From: Salinispora mooreana
GTDB taxonomy: Bacteria > Actinomycetota > Actinomycetes > Mycobacteriales > Micromonosporaceae
Assembly: GCF_000379065.1 (NCBI RefSeq)
Contig: NZ_KB900614.1
Span: 4,864,033-4,928,032 of the forward strand
Length of the DNA stretch: 64,000 nt
Reading direction: 5' to 3'
Part shown: positions 8,809 to 17,190 of the stretch, piece after piece
Layout: every line of letters begins with the position of its first letter
How positions within the stretch are numbered: position 1 is the stretch's first letter
Program-made: the position numbers and the translations under genes
Notes under the pieces: model-generated
The model's database searches: none
Told to the model about the DNA's origin: nothing
What the model saw: only the letters and a program-made list of their open reading frames with translations

Positions 8809-10326
8809 ATGGCCGATTTCGTTGCCGCGGTGGATCAGGGCACTACCAGCACCCGTTTCATGATTTTTGACCACGGTGGTAACGACATGGGTCGCCACCA
8901 GCTCGAACACCAGCAGATCCTGCCGCGGCCCGGCTGGGTCGAACACAACCCGGTGGAGATTTGGGAGCGCACCCAGACGGTCATCCGGACCGTGCTGTAC
9001 GAGCACCGCCTCACCGTCACCGACCTCGCCGCACTCGGGATCACCAACCAACGGGAGACCACCGTGGTGTGGAATCGCCGGACCGGTCGGCCCTACTACA
9101 ACGCCATCGTGTGGCAGGACACCCGGACCGACCGGATCGCCTCCGCACTGGAACGTTCGGGTAAGGGGGAGGTGATCCGTCGTAAGGCCGGCCTGCCCCC
9201 GGCGACCTACTTCTCCGGCGGAAAGATCCAGTGGATTCTGGAGAACGTGGACGGGGTTCGGGAGGCGGCCGAGCGCGGGGAGGCCGTCTTCGGCAACACC
9301 GACACCTGGCTGTTGTGGAATCTGACCGGCGGCACCGCGGGCGGCGTGCATGTTACCGATCCGACCAACGCCAGTCGCACCATGCTGATGAACCTGGCGA
9401 CGCTGGACTGGGACGACGAGCTGTTGTCCTTCTTCGGCATCCCGCGGGCGATGCTGCCGCGGATCCGACCGTCGTCTGACCCGGACTCCTACGGTGTCAC
9501 CGCCGCCCATGGCCCGTTCACCGGCGCGGTCCCGCTCACCGGGGATCTCGGCGACCAGCAGGCGGCCACCGTTGGCCAGGTCTGTTTCGCCCCGGGAGAG
9601 GCCAAGAACACCTACGGTACGGGCAATTTTATGCTGCTCAACACCGGTACGGAGCTGGTCCGCTCCCAGGCCGGCCTCCTCACCACGGTCTGCTACCAGT
9701 TCGGCGACCAGCCGCCGGTGTACGCGCTGGAGGGCTCGATCGCCGTCACCGGGTCGGCCGTGCAGTGGCTGCGTGACCAGTTGAAAATCATCAACTCTGC
9801 GGCGCAGAGTGAGGTCCTGGCCCGCCAGGTGGACGACAGCGGCGGGGTGTACTTCGTGCCCGCGTTCTCCGGCCTCTTCGCCCCGTACTGGCGCTCCGAC
9901 GCCCGTGGCGTGATCGTTGGCCTGTCCCGGTTCAACACCGACGCCCACATCGCACGCGCCACTCTCGAGTCGATCTGCTACCAGAGTAGGGACGTTGCCG
10001 AGGCCATGGCGAAGGACTCCGGCGTAGCGCTGGGGCGGCTCAAGGTTGACGGGGGTGTCACGGAGAATGACCTGTGCATGCAGTTGCAGGCCGACATCCT
10101 TGGTGTCCCGGTGAGCCGCCCGACGGTCGCCGAGACCACCGCGCTCGGCGCCGCGTACGCGGCGGGCCTGGCGGTTGGCTTCTGGCGTAGTACCGACGAA
10201 CTGCGCGAGAACTGGAACGAGAGCCGGTGTTGGCAGCCCACCTGGCCGTCGGAGCAGCGCGAGGCCGGGTATCACCGCTGGAAGCGGGCCGTGCAGCGTA
10301 CCTTCGACTGGGTTGATCTCGACTGA
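8809..10326 (+). CDS. glpK: Glycerol kinase
   Basis: FGGY-family kinase that converts glycerol to glycerol 3-phosphate; 505 aa, the usual length. The N-terminal phosphate-binding loop AAVDQGTTSTRFMIFD, GITNQRETTVVW near 80, NAIVWQDTRTD near 100, TDPTNASRTMLMNL near 185, GDQQAATVGQ near 250, AKNTYGTGNFML near 265 and the C-terminal VDGGVTENDLCMQLQAD are all intact. ATG 8809 has GAAGGAGA about nine bases upstream. No transporter or dehydrogenase gene is linked to it here. Confidence 0.97.
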   Translation: MADFVAAVDQGTTSTRFMIFDHGGNDMGRHQLEHQQILPRPGWVEHNPVEIWERTQTVIRTVLYEHRLTVTDLAALGITNQRETTVVWNRRTGRPYYNAIVWQDTRTDRIASALERSGKGEVIRRKAGLPPATYFSGGKIQWILENVDGVREAAERGEAVFGNTDTWLLWNLTGGTAGGVHVTDPTNASRTMLMNLATLDWDDELLSFFGIPRAMLPRIRPSSDPDSYGVTAAHGPFTGAVPLTGDLGDQQAATVGQVCFAPGEAKNTYGTGNFMLLNTGTELVRSQAGLLTTVCYQFGDQPPVYALEGSIAVTGSAVQWLRDQLKIINSAAQSEVLARQVDDSGGVYFVPAFSGLFAPYWRSDARGVIVGLSRFNTDAHIARATLESICYQSRDVAEAMAKDSGVALGRLKVDGGVTENDLCMQLQADILGVPVSRPTVAETTALGAAYAAGLAVGFWRSTDELRENWNESRCWQPTWPSEQREAGYHRWKRAVQRTFDWVDLD

Positions 10327-10508
10327 TCATCCCACAGTAATCTTGTTGGGTGTTTCTGGGGAGGCTGAGCGGGAACCGGGGTGGCCGGGTACTCCCGCCT
10401 CCCGTTCCCCCACAACACTCGGCAAACCGGCCACGTGTTGCACCCGACGGTCCAGGGTGCGTTCTGGTCCGGTGAATATCGTATTGTCGTCGGAAAGGGG
10501 GTGGGGTC

Positions 10509-10561
10509 ATGCGTAGTCGTTACCGTTGCGGCCCTGGTCGGTGAACGTCACCGACCAGGGC
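10509..10561 (+). promoter_or_regulatory. Leader-like mini-ORF ending in a strong hairpin
   Basis: An 11-codon frame (MRSRYRCGPGR, 10509-10544) follows a purine-rich GGAAAGGGGG stretch. Its stop codon is the last triplet of the left arm of a perfect 14-bp stem with a 3-base loop (10531-10561, GCCCTGGTCGGTGA with its complement). A TATTGT -10-like box lies just upstream. This is the shape of a transcription attenuator, but no + strand gene follows. The hairpin may only be a terminator for glpK. Confidence 0.4.
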
Positions 10562-10590
10562 CGCCTCGCCGTTGTCGTCTCCCTGGGGTC

Positions 10591-10659
10591 GGGGTGGCAG
10601 CAGCCGTTGGGTCTCGGCCCGGAGATCGTCCGGGACGATCCACGGCTGCTGCTCACCCC
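10591..10659 (-). terminator. Branched hairpin 3' of the first binding-protein gene
   Basis: An outer stem of 17 bp with one bulge (10591-10607 with 10642-10659) encloses a GATCGTC-CGG-GACGATC hairpin at 10624-10640. It lies 30 bases past the stop codon on the minus strand and is copied exactly after the second gene. It is probably a terminator or mRNA 3'-end stabiliser. Confidence 0.55.
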
Positions 10660-10689
10660 TTCCCACTGGTCGGATCAGGTTGCTGAGGC

Positions 10690-12327
10690 TCAGTTCTGCT
10701 TCATTGAGATCGCGCCGTAGTCAGCGCCAGAGACCTGGTTCCAGACGAAGGTGTCGACCTTGTCGCTGTAGAGCGCCGCTTCCTTACGCCAGAACATCGG
10801 GATGACCGGCATCTCCTCACCAAGGATGTCCTCGGCCTGCTGGTAGAAGGCGATGGCCTCCTCCAGGGTCGGGGCGGAGTCACCCTGCTTCAGCAGGTTG
10901 TCGAACTCGGCGTTGCTGAAGGTGCTGTTGTTGCTGTCGTTGCCGGAGGCGTAGAGCGGAGTCAGGTAGGTCTCCAGGAACGGGTAGTCCGGGCCCCAGC
11001 CGAGCCGGAACGGTCCGGTGAACTCTCGGTTGTCCGCAACCTCCAGGTACTCGGCGAACTGCAGGTTGACCTTCAGCTCGTAGTCGATGCCCAGCGCGTT
11101 CTTGATCTGGTCGCCGACCGCCTGCAGCCAGTCCTCGTGGCCGGAACCCGCGTTGGCCCAGAGGGTCAGCTTCTTCCCCTCCGGCCAGCCGCCGGCCGCC
11201 GCGAGCAGTTCCTTGGCCTTGTCGACGTCCTGCTTGCAGTAGGTGCAGACACCCGGGCGAGCGCCGTCGAAGATCGGTGCCACGAAGCCGGTGGCGGGGG
11301 TGTACCGGCCGTCGAAGACCGCGTCCACGATCGACTGCCGGTCGATCGCCATCGAGAACGCCTGACGGATCCGCTTGTCCGTGAAGGCGTCGTTGTACAG
11401 CGGCAGGCCGACGTAGTTGAGGCTGTCGCCCTCCTGCTCGTACAGGCGGTCGCCGTAGCTGGCCTTGGCGTCCTTGAAGCGCGCTGGCGGGATCGTGTAC
11501 ATCACGTCCAGCTCGCCGGCCTGGAAGGCGGCGTAGCCGCTGTCCACGTCCGCGAAGATCCGGTAGTAGATCTCGTCGGACGTGCCCGGCTCACCCTTCC
11601 AGGTCTCGCTCCGGACCAGGTTGATCTCGACCTCGTGCTCCCAGGTGCCGTCGATCTTGTAGGGGCCGTTGCCGATCGGGGTCTCGTTGCAGGCATCCGC
11701 GTCGTCGATGCAGGCCTGGGCCATCGGGAAGAAGCCCGAGTACCCGACAATGGTTGGGAAGCCGCTGAAGGGCGCCTTGAGCTCGACGGTGAAGGTCAGG
11801 TCGTCGACCTTCTTCAGGCCGGACATCGTCTCGGCCGTCGGCGCCGGCGCCTCCGCCGGGCCCTCGCCGTCCGGGTCCTTGGGCTGGACCGTGTCGATGC
11901 CCGCGATCCGTTTCATGAAGTAGCCGTTGTTCTGGGCGTTCGGCGCGTAGGCGGCGTAGTTCCACGAGCGGATGAAGGAGTCGGCGTCGACCGGCTCACC
12001 GTTGTCGAAGGTGTAGCCGTCCTTCAGCTTGACCGTCCAGAGCTTCTGGTCCTCCGACTCGATCGACTCGGCCAGATCCATCTCCGGTTCGCCGGTCTCG
12101 GCGTTGTACTTGACCAGCCCACGGTAGAGCTGACGAATCACGTAGATCGACGGCTCGTCGTCACCGTTGGAGGGCAGTAGGAACGCCGGCTCCGTGGCGT
12201 AAACCCGCAGCTGACCGCCGGACTGGCCGGCAGTGTCCTCCGAGTCGTCGCTGCTACCGCCACAGGCGGTGGCCAACATGGCGGTGGCGGTCGCTGCGAC
12301 CGCCACCTTCAGGAATTTCCCGCGCAT
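10690..12327 (-). CDS. Peptide/dipeptide ABC transporter substrate-binding lipoprotein (copy 1)
   Basis: A 545-aa SBP_bac_5 (OppA/DppA-type) extracellular solute-binding protein. The signal peptide ends in a lipobox, MLATAC, with the lipidated Cys at residue 22, then a Gly/Ser/Asp linker. LYRGLVKYNAETGEP, WTVKLKDGYTFDNGEPVDA and IRQAFSMAIDRQSI are typical of the family. It should capture an oligopeptide and deliver it to an ABC permease, but no permease or ATPase lies next to it. The RBS AGGAGG is at 12336-12341 (minus strand). It is strongly similar along its whole length to the next gene upstream. Confidence 0.93.
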   Translation of the reverse strand: MRGKFLKVAVAATATAMLATACGGSSDDSEDTAGQSGGQLRVYATEPAFLLPSNGDDEPSIYVIRQLYRGLVKYNAETGEPEMDLAESIESEDQKLWTVKLKDGYTFDNGEPVDADSFIRSWNYAAYAPNAQNNGYFMKRIAGIDTVQPKDPDGEGPAEAPAPTAETMSGLKKVDDLTFTVELKAPFSGFPTIVGYSGFFPMAQACIDDADACNETPIGNGPYKIDGTWEHEVEINLVRSETWKGEPGTSDEIYYRIFADVDSGYAAFQAGELDVMYTIPPARFKDAKASYGDRLYEQEGDSLNYVGLPLYNDAFTDKRIRQAFSMAIDRQSIVDAVFDGRYTPATGFVAPIFDGARPGVCTYCKQDVDKAKELLAAAGGWPEGKKLTLWANAGSGHEDWLQAVGDQIKNALGIDYELKVNLQFAEYLEVADNREFTGPFRLGWGPDYPFLETYLTPLYASGNDSNNSTFSNAEFDNLLKQGDSAPTLEEAIAFYQQAEDILGEEMPVIPMFWRKEAALYSDKVDTFVWNQVSGADYGAISMKQN

Positions 12328-12376
12328 ATGGAGTGCCTCCTCAGGGCGCTCGGCTCACGAGGGGGTGTGAGGTGCC

Positions 12377-12389
12377 TGTCACTGTGACA
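12377..12389. promoter_or_regulatory. Perfect palindrome upstream of binding-protein copy 1
   Basis: TGTCACTGTGACA lies about 50 bases upstream of the copy-1 start. The matching place in copy 2 reads TGCCACTCTGACA, so the symmetry is lost there. It is a plausible operator. Confidence 0.4.
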
Positions 12390-12509
12390 CCAGACACGCG
12401 ATGGCGAGAAGACGTGTTATCAACCCGATACCCGGCCGGGACGGTGTGTACATCAGCCCAGAGCGATTTGCCCGAAGCTACGGCCGGGGTTGCGCGCCGG
12501 CGCGTGGCC

Positions 12510-12578
12510 GGGGTGGCAGCAGCCGTTGGGCCTCGGCCCGGAGATCGTCCGGGACGATCCACGGCTGCTGCTCACCCC
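12510..12578 (-). terminator. Branched hairpin 3' of the second binding-protein gene
   Basis: Same sequence and fold as the element at 10591-10659, with one change in the loop side (TTGGGCC for TTGGGTC). It lies 30 bases past the stop of copy 2 and marks one edge of the duplicated unit. Confidence 0.55.
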
Positions 12579-12609
12579 TGCCACGCTGGCTGGATCAGGT
12601 TGCTGAGGC

Positions 12610-14247
12610 TCAGTTCTGCTTCATTGAGATCGCGCCGTAGTCAGCGCCAGAGACCTTGTTCCAGACGAAGGTGTCGACCTTGTCGCTGTAGACCGCCGTC
12701 TCCTTACGCCAGTACATCGGGATGACCGGCATCTCCTCGGCAAGGATGTCCTCGGCCTGCTGGTAGAAGGCGATGGCCTCCTCCAGGGTCGGGGCGGAGT
12801 CACCCTGCGCCAGTAGTTTGTCGAACTCGGCGTTGCTGAAGGTGGTGTTGTTGCTGTCGGAGTCGGTGCCGTAGAGCGGAGTCAGGTAGGTCTCCAGGAA
12901 CGGGTAGTCCGGGCCCCAGCCGAGCCGGAACGGCCCGGTGAACTCTCGGTTGTCCGCCTTGTCCAGGTACTCGGGGAACTGCAGGTTGACCCTCAGTTCG
13001 TAGTCGATGCCCAGCGCGTTCGTGATCTGGTCGCCGACCGCCTGTAGCCAGGCCTCGTGGTTGTTACCCGCGTTGGCCCAGAAGGTCAGCTTCTTCCCCT
13101 CCGGCCAGCCGCCGGCCGCCGCGAGCAGTTCCTTGGCCTTGTCGACGTCCTGCTCGCAGTAGGTGCAGACACCCGGGCGAGCACCGTCGAAGATCGGTGC
13201 GATGAAACCGGTGGCGGCAACGTTCCGGCCGTCGAAGACGGCGTCAATGATGGATTGCCGGTCGATCGCCATCGAGAACGCCTGGCGGATTCGTTTGTCC
13301 GTGAAGGCGTCGTCGTACAGCGGCAGGCCGACGTAGTTGATGACGTCGCCCTCCTGCTCGTACAGACGGTCGCCGTAGTTGGCCTTGGCGTCCTTGAAGC
13401 GCGCCGACGGAATCGTGTACATCACGTCCAGCTCGCCGGCCTGGAAGGCGGCGTAGGCGCTGTCCACGTCCGCGAAGATCCGGTAGTAGATGTTGTCGGG
13501 CTTGCCCGGCTCACCCTTCCAGGTGTCACTCCGGACCAGATTGATCTCGACGCCCGGCTCCCACTTTCCGTCGATCTTGTAGGGGCCGTTGCCGATCGGC
13601 GTCTCGTTGCAGGCATCCGCGTCGTCGAGGCAGGCCTGGGCCATCGGGAAGAAGCCCGAGTACCCGACAATGGTCGGGAAGCCGCTGAAGGGCGCCTTGA
13701 GCTCGACGGTGAAGGTCAGGTCGTCGACCTTCTTCAGGCCGGACATCGTCTCGGCCGTCGGTGCCGGCGCCTCCTGCGGGCCCTCGCCGTCCGGGTCCTT
13801 GGGCAGGACCGCGTCGATGCCGGCGATCCGGTTCATGAAGTAGCCGTTGTTCTCGGCGTTCGGCGCGTAGGCGGCGTAGTTCCACGAACGGATGAAGGAG
13901 TCGGCGTCGACCGGCTCACCGTTGTCGAAGGTGTAGCCGTCCTTCAGCTTGACCGTCCAGAGTTTTTGGTCCTCCGAGGTGATCGAATCGGCGAGATCCA
14001 TTTCCGGTTCGCCGGTCTCGGCGTGGTACTTGACCAGACCACGGTAGAGCTGACGAATCACGTGGATCGCTGGCTGATCATCTGCGGCGGAGGGCCGTAG
14101 ATACGCCGGTTCTGAGGCGTAGACCCGTAGTGTGCCGCCGGATTGATCGTCTACTTCCCCTGGATCGTCGCCGCTGCCGGTGCAGGCGGTCGCCAGCATG
14201 GCGGCAGCGGTCGCCGTTACTACCACTTTCAGGAGTTTCCCGCGCAT
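12610..14247 (-). CDS. Peptide/dipeptide ABC transporter substrate-binding lipoprotein (copy 2)
   Basis: A 545-aa paralogue of the adjacent downstream gene, with the same length and no gaps needed. It has the lipobox MLATAC (Cys 22) and the same SBP_bac_5 blocks. Differences cluster just after the lipobox (residues 23-55) and in scattered surface positions, for example QSIIDAVFDGRNVAATG against QSIVDAVFDGRYTPATG in copy 1, which could alter ligand choice. It ends 282 bases upstream of copy 1. Each copy keeps its own promoter region and 3' hairpin, so they are probably separate transcripts. No permease is nearby. Confidence 0.93.
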   Translation of the reverse strand: MRGKLLKVVVTATAAAMLATACTGSGDDPGEVDDQSGGTLRVYASEPAYLRPSAADDQPAIHVIRQLYRGLVKYHAETGEPEMDLADSITSEDQKLWTVKLKDGYTFDNGEPVDADSFIRSWNYAAYAPNAENNGYFMNRIAGIDAVLPKDPDGEGPQEAPAPTAETMSGLKKVDDLTFTVELKAPFSGFPTIVGYSGFFPMAQACLDDADACNETPIGNGPYKIDGKWEPGVEINLVRSDTWKGEPGKPDNIYYRIFADVDSAYAAFQAGELDVMYTIPSARFKDAKANYGDRLYEQEGDVINYVGLPLYDDAFTDKRIRQAFSMAIDRQSIIDAVFDGRNVAATGFIAPIFDGARPGVCTYCEQDVDKAKELLAAAGGWPEGKKLTFWANAGNNHEAWLQAVGDQITNALGIDYELRVNLQFPEYLDKADNREFTGPFRLGWGPDYPFLETYLTPLYGTDSDSNNTTFSNAEFDKLLAQGDSAPTLEEAIAFYQQAEDILAEEMPVIPMYWRKETAVYSDKVDTFVWNKVSGADYGAISMKQN

Positions 14248-14459
14248 AGGAGTGCCTCCTCAGGGCGCTCGGCTCACGAGGGTGTTGAAGTGTCTGCCAC
14301 TCTGACACCACAATCACGATGGTGAACAGTCGTGTTATCAACCCGGTACCTGGCCGGAACTGTCCGTACACCCGTCCTGGAACTAACTCGCCAAACGCGA
14401 CGAGCGTCTTCTGGGGACTATGGAGTCGCCCATTGGACAATCAGTTGTCCCACGTCGCC

Positions 14460-15108
14460 GATCAGTTGGCGCTACTCGCCGATCAGTTTAAGCCTGGGGC
14501 GGGGTGACTCGGGTAAGTAGATGATCGGAGATGTAAATGCGACTATGTTCATACTTTACCTGTATCGATTGGCCAGTTCATGGAATTCGGCAGGATGGGG
14601 GTAAGGTCCAGATCTGGTGCCCGGGTCCAGGATCATGGCCCGGATTCGGGCCCATACCCCTGCCCTTCATCGACCGGTGAGCAGGCCTGATCACGCAATG
14701 ACGGAAGAGAACAGCCTGGAGTGGCGGCGCTGCCGGGTCATGAGTCGGCGGGGGAGGGGATTTCCGCGGATGGCGCGGATGGCGCCGGGGGCGGTGTTGC
14801 CCCAGCGGTCGCGGTGGGGCAGCGCGGATCCCACTCCGGCGCACGGAGCAGCGCTGGGGAACTCGTTCCCTCCCGGCTGGCCGTGGTCGCAGACGCCAGT
14901 CCGTCGATGCGGATCCGTGCCACGTTCGGGACGTAGTCGGCGCTCCACAGAGGATGGGCCAGAGGCCCGTGACTCGGCATGTCATCCTGATGCCATCGTG
15001 CGACCATCGCACATGACCGTGGACGGGTTCACCATCTTGGCGCTCGGGCTGCTGCCCTCGTAGGCCGTCGGAACGGGCGGCGAGCAGCGCGAGTGATGAG
15101 GAGTCTCA
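14460..15108. other. Gap without a convincing gene
   Basis: About 650 bases upstream of the methyltransferase. Several frames are open because of GC content. The least implausible is a minus-strand frame at 14738-15007 (SADYVPNVARIRIDGL in its middle), perhaps a gene relic. I see no ribosome site or family motif that supports any of them. The first 120 bases are AT-richer and probably hold the promoter of binding-protein copy 2. Confidence 0.4.
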
Positions 15109-16032
15109 ATGACGAGCAGTACGCACTCGAACTCGATCGTCGAGGTGTTCGAGCAGGCCGCCTCCAGCTATGACCGCACCGCAGTGTCCTACTTCGAACC
15201 GTTTGGCGCGGCCCTTGTCGGCTGTGCCGGCATTCGGCCGGGGGAGCAGGTTCTTGACGTTGGCTGTGGCCGCGGTGCTGTTCTCCTTCCCGCCGCTGCG
15301 GCCACCGGACCGACCGGCCGCGTCACTGGCATCGATCTCGCGCCGACGATGGTGAAGCTCACCGCCGACGACGCCACCCGCGCCGGCCTGACCCAGGTCG
15401 AGGTCCGGGTCGGCGACGCCCAACAGCCGGGTTTCCCGCCCCACAGCTTCGACGTGGTGCTGGCCGGGATGGTCGTCTTCCTGCTGCCGGAGCCGGAGCA
15501 GGCCCTGCGGGCGTACGCGCGATTGCTACGCCCCACGGGACGGCTGGTGGTGAGCACCCCCGGCGCGTACGATCCGGCCTTTGTTGCCGCGATGGACGCC
15601 CTGGCCGCGCACCTACCGGCGGAGCAGCCGCTTCCCGCGCCGACCGCCGGCCCGTTCGAGGATGAACAGACGATCACGGCGACGATGGCGGCGGCCGGAC
15701 TCGACGTCGCCGCGATCACAGAACACCGGGTCGAGAGCAGGTTCCAGGACGTGGACCACTGGATGCGGTGGATGTGGTCGCACGGCGGGCGGGCGCTGCT
15801 ACAACACCTGCCGGCCGATCGGCTCGACGCGGCGACCGCCGACGCGGCGCGGGTACTGGAATCCGTCCGTGCACCCGAGGGCGACCTGTCCCTGACCACC
15901 GTGGGGCGCATCACCATCGCGGTGCCTCGACCCCGCTCAGCGGGGCGCGCCGCGGACCGTCCGGACCCGACCCATGGATCCGCACCCGCGGCTAGCGGAG
16001 CTGAGCCCTCCTGTATAGATGATCGAAAATGA
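15109..16032 (+). CDS. SAM-dependent methyltransferase
   Basis: A 307-aa class I methyltransferase of the UbiE/Methyltransf_11 type. Motif I is VLDVGCGRG near residue 45, the acidic residue of motif II lies in TGIDLAPTM near 70, and GDAQQPGFPPHSFDVVLAGMV near 100 (shown in part) and LRPTGRLVVSTPG near 140 complete the SAM fold. The C-terminal third probably holds the acceptor site, which cannot be named. ATG 15109 has GAGGAG nine bases upstream. Its last 41 bases overlap the convergent NUDIX gene. Confidence 0.88.
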   Translation: MTSSTHSNSIVEVFEQAASSYDRTAVSYFEPFGAALVGCAGIRPGEQVLDVGCGRGAVLLPAAAATGPTGRVTGIDLAPTMVKLTADDATRAGLTQVEVRVGDAQQPGFPPHSFDVVLAGMVVFLLPEPEQALRAYARLLRPTGRLVVSTPGAYDPAFVAAMDALAAHLPAEQPLPAPTAGPFEDEQTITATMAAAGLDVAAITEHRVESRFQDVDHWMRWMWSHGGRALLQHLPADRLDAATADAARVLESVRAPEGDLSLTTVGRITIAVPRPRSAGRAADRPDPTHGSAPAASGAEPSCIDDRK

Positions 16033-16390
16033 TTCGATCGACTGGGGCGACTCGGTGGCGGTCGGTGTGGGTGAGCCAGACGATCTCCTCGATCTCGTTG
16101 CTGGGCCGCAGGAGGCCCTGGTAGTCGGCGGTGTAGCAGGTCATCCGGACCGCTGTTCCGTCCGGGTGTCCGTGGGCCTGGGCGCGGAAGGTTCCGACAT
16201 ACGCGGCAGTGTCGGGGGCGATGGTCACGCTGAGTTCTTCCTGAATTTCGCGGACGAGCGTGTCAATGTCGCCTTCGCCGGGTTCGCGTTTGCCGCCCGG
16301 GATGTAGAAAACGTCCTTCCCGCGCGATCGGGAGCTCAGGATTGCGCCGTTCTCGAGGTGAATCCAGGCGACCTTGTCGATGGTGGTCAT
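15992..16390 (-). CDS. NUDIX hydrolase
   Basis: A 132-aa NUDIX protein. The NUDIX box runs from GGKREPGE through VREIQEEL (residues about 32-53), matching Gx5Ex7REUxEE; the usual Gly after EE is Ser here. It should hydrolyse a nucleoside diphosphate linked to another group, releasing NMP-type products; the substrate is unknown. The frame begins at ATG 16390 with GGAGTGTCAC upstream on the minus strand. It is convergent with, and overlaps, the methyltransferase gene. Confidence 0.88.
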   Translation of the reverse strand: MTTIDKVAWIHLENGAILSSRSRGKDVFYIPGGKREPGEGDIDTLVREIQEELSVTIAPDTAAYVGTFRAQAHGHPDGTAVRMTCYTADYQGLLRPSNEIEEIVWLTHTDRHRVAPVDRIIFDHLYRRAQLR

Positions 16391-16850
16391 GTGACACTCC
16401 GGAGTGGCCAGCTTTGTTCGTCCGTGCGGTCGTGACGCGCAGCCCGAGCGAGACTAGCCAGGGTCGCGGTGATGGAGGCAATCTATCGGCCGCAGCACGG
16501 GTGACTGACCGGTCGGTGCCGGTCGAGCGAGACGTGCGGTGGAAGGGCAGGCGGTATGTCGGTCCGGAGGCCTTCTTCGTGGCGTACTTCGCTGTGGACC
16601 GGCCCTCGCTGACCCGGACCGGTCTTCTCCTGGACGAGCAGGTCGAGTTGCATTCGCATGCGTGGGTGTTGACCTGTGCGAGTTGGGCGTCCGCCTCGGC
16701 CATGAGTGCCGCCAGGTAGAGGCGGAGCGCGACGCGGTTGTCGCGATACTCGGTCAGGAGGGCGACTCGGTCCGACGGGCATGGCCACTCGGCCCGACAG
16801 GTCTCGCAGCCCCACAGCGGGCGCATCGGCAGATGTGCCCGGTCGGTCAC
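16263..16850 (-). CDS. Cysteine-motif small protein, C-terminus probably disrupted
   Basis: The first 65 residues look genuine: RPLWGCETCRAEWPCPSDR, then a helix LLTEYRDNRVALRLYLAAL. A WxCxxC...WPC protein of about 110-130 aa is common beside actinobacterial XRE/DUF397 genes. After NTHACE the sequence turns Arg/Ser-rich and runs on into the NUDIX coding region in another frame, so the original end has probably been lost by frameshift or recombination. GTG 16850 overlaps the stop of the upstream membrane-peptide gene (GTGA), exactly as in the related locus at 51.8 kb. Confidence 0.5.
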   Translation of the reverse strand: MTDRAHLPMRPLWGCETCRAEWPCPSDRVALLTEYRDNRVALRLYLAALMAEADAQLAQVNTHACECNSTCSSRRRPVRVSEGRSTAKYATKKASGPTYRLPFHRTSRSTGTDRSVTRAAADRLPPSPRPWLVSLGLRVTTARTNKAGHSGVSHDHHRQGRLDSPRERRNPELPIAREGRFLHPGRQTRTRRRRH

Positions 16851-17041
16851 CGGAATGCCCCGATCACGATGGCGGTGACGATGATTACCACGATCAGCGC
16901 GGTGACCAGCTTCTGCCGGGCGGTGGGTGGGTTGATGTCCGGCGGATACTCCGGGTGCACTCGGTCACCGTCCGGCAATCGGGGTGGGCCGAACGGGTCA
17001 CGGCGGGGACGCAACTCCTCGGGTCTGCTGTGGTCGGCCAT
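16847..17041 (-). CDS. Small single-pass membrane protein
   Basis: A 64-aa protein: a polar N-terminal half with a PFGPPRLPDGDRVHPEY motif and a C-terminal transmembrane helix (LVTALIVVIIVTAIVIGAF) ending in Arg. It is clearly paralogous to the 66-aa protein at 51771-51971 (PLPDGDQVHSEP, TARQKL/TTRQKL before the helix). It is coupled by a GTGA overlap to the cysteine-motif gene. Its start codon abuts the XRE relic, so its native upstream region seems deleted. Confidence 0.7.
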   Translation of the reverse strand: MADHSRPEELRPRRDPFGPPRLPDGDRVHPEYPPDINPPTARQKLVTALIVVIIVTAIVIGAFR

Positions 17042-17046
17042 CACTG

Positions 17047-17190
17047 ACGGGGGCGCTCTACCTCGACAAGCCCGGCGAGACCGAAACGTACGATGCAGTG
17101 TGGGCAGACCTAGCGAAAAAGGCTCTTGACCCGGACGAGACAGACAGGTTTGTAACCACACTGATCGAGGAGATGAATAACCGTGAGTAA
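17047..17190 (+). pseudogene. Relic of an XRE/DUF5753 regulator (C-terminal end only)
   Basis: The last 47 codons of what looks like a Scr1/WhiJ-type regulator: ALYLDKPGETETYDAVWADL, then ALDPDETDRFVTTLIEEM. LYLDKP...ALSPDES is the usual end of DUF5753 domains. No HTH or upstream domain remains, since the divergent gene starts at 17041. The stop overlaps the DUF397 start (GTGAGTAA), as in intact pairs. Compare the complete gene at 52415-53212. Confidence 0.7.

Larger units (their letters stand above)
10591..14340. repeat. Tandem duplication, about 1.92 kb unit
   Basis: Two copies of one unit lie head to tail: about 10591-12430 and about 12510-14340. Each holds a branched hairpin, a binding-protein gene and its upstream region. 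The offset is 1919 bp at the hairpins and 1920 bp at both the start and stop codons. The upstream regions remain alignable (for example the shared GTGTTATCAACCCG) but have drifted, so the duplication is not very recent. Confidence 0.9.

Noticed and set aside
14617..15063. Possible protein gene upstream of the methyltransferase, either strand
   Set aside because: Several overlapping frames are open with biased composition, none with a ribosome site or recognisable motif.
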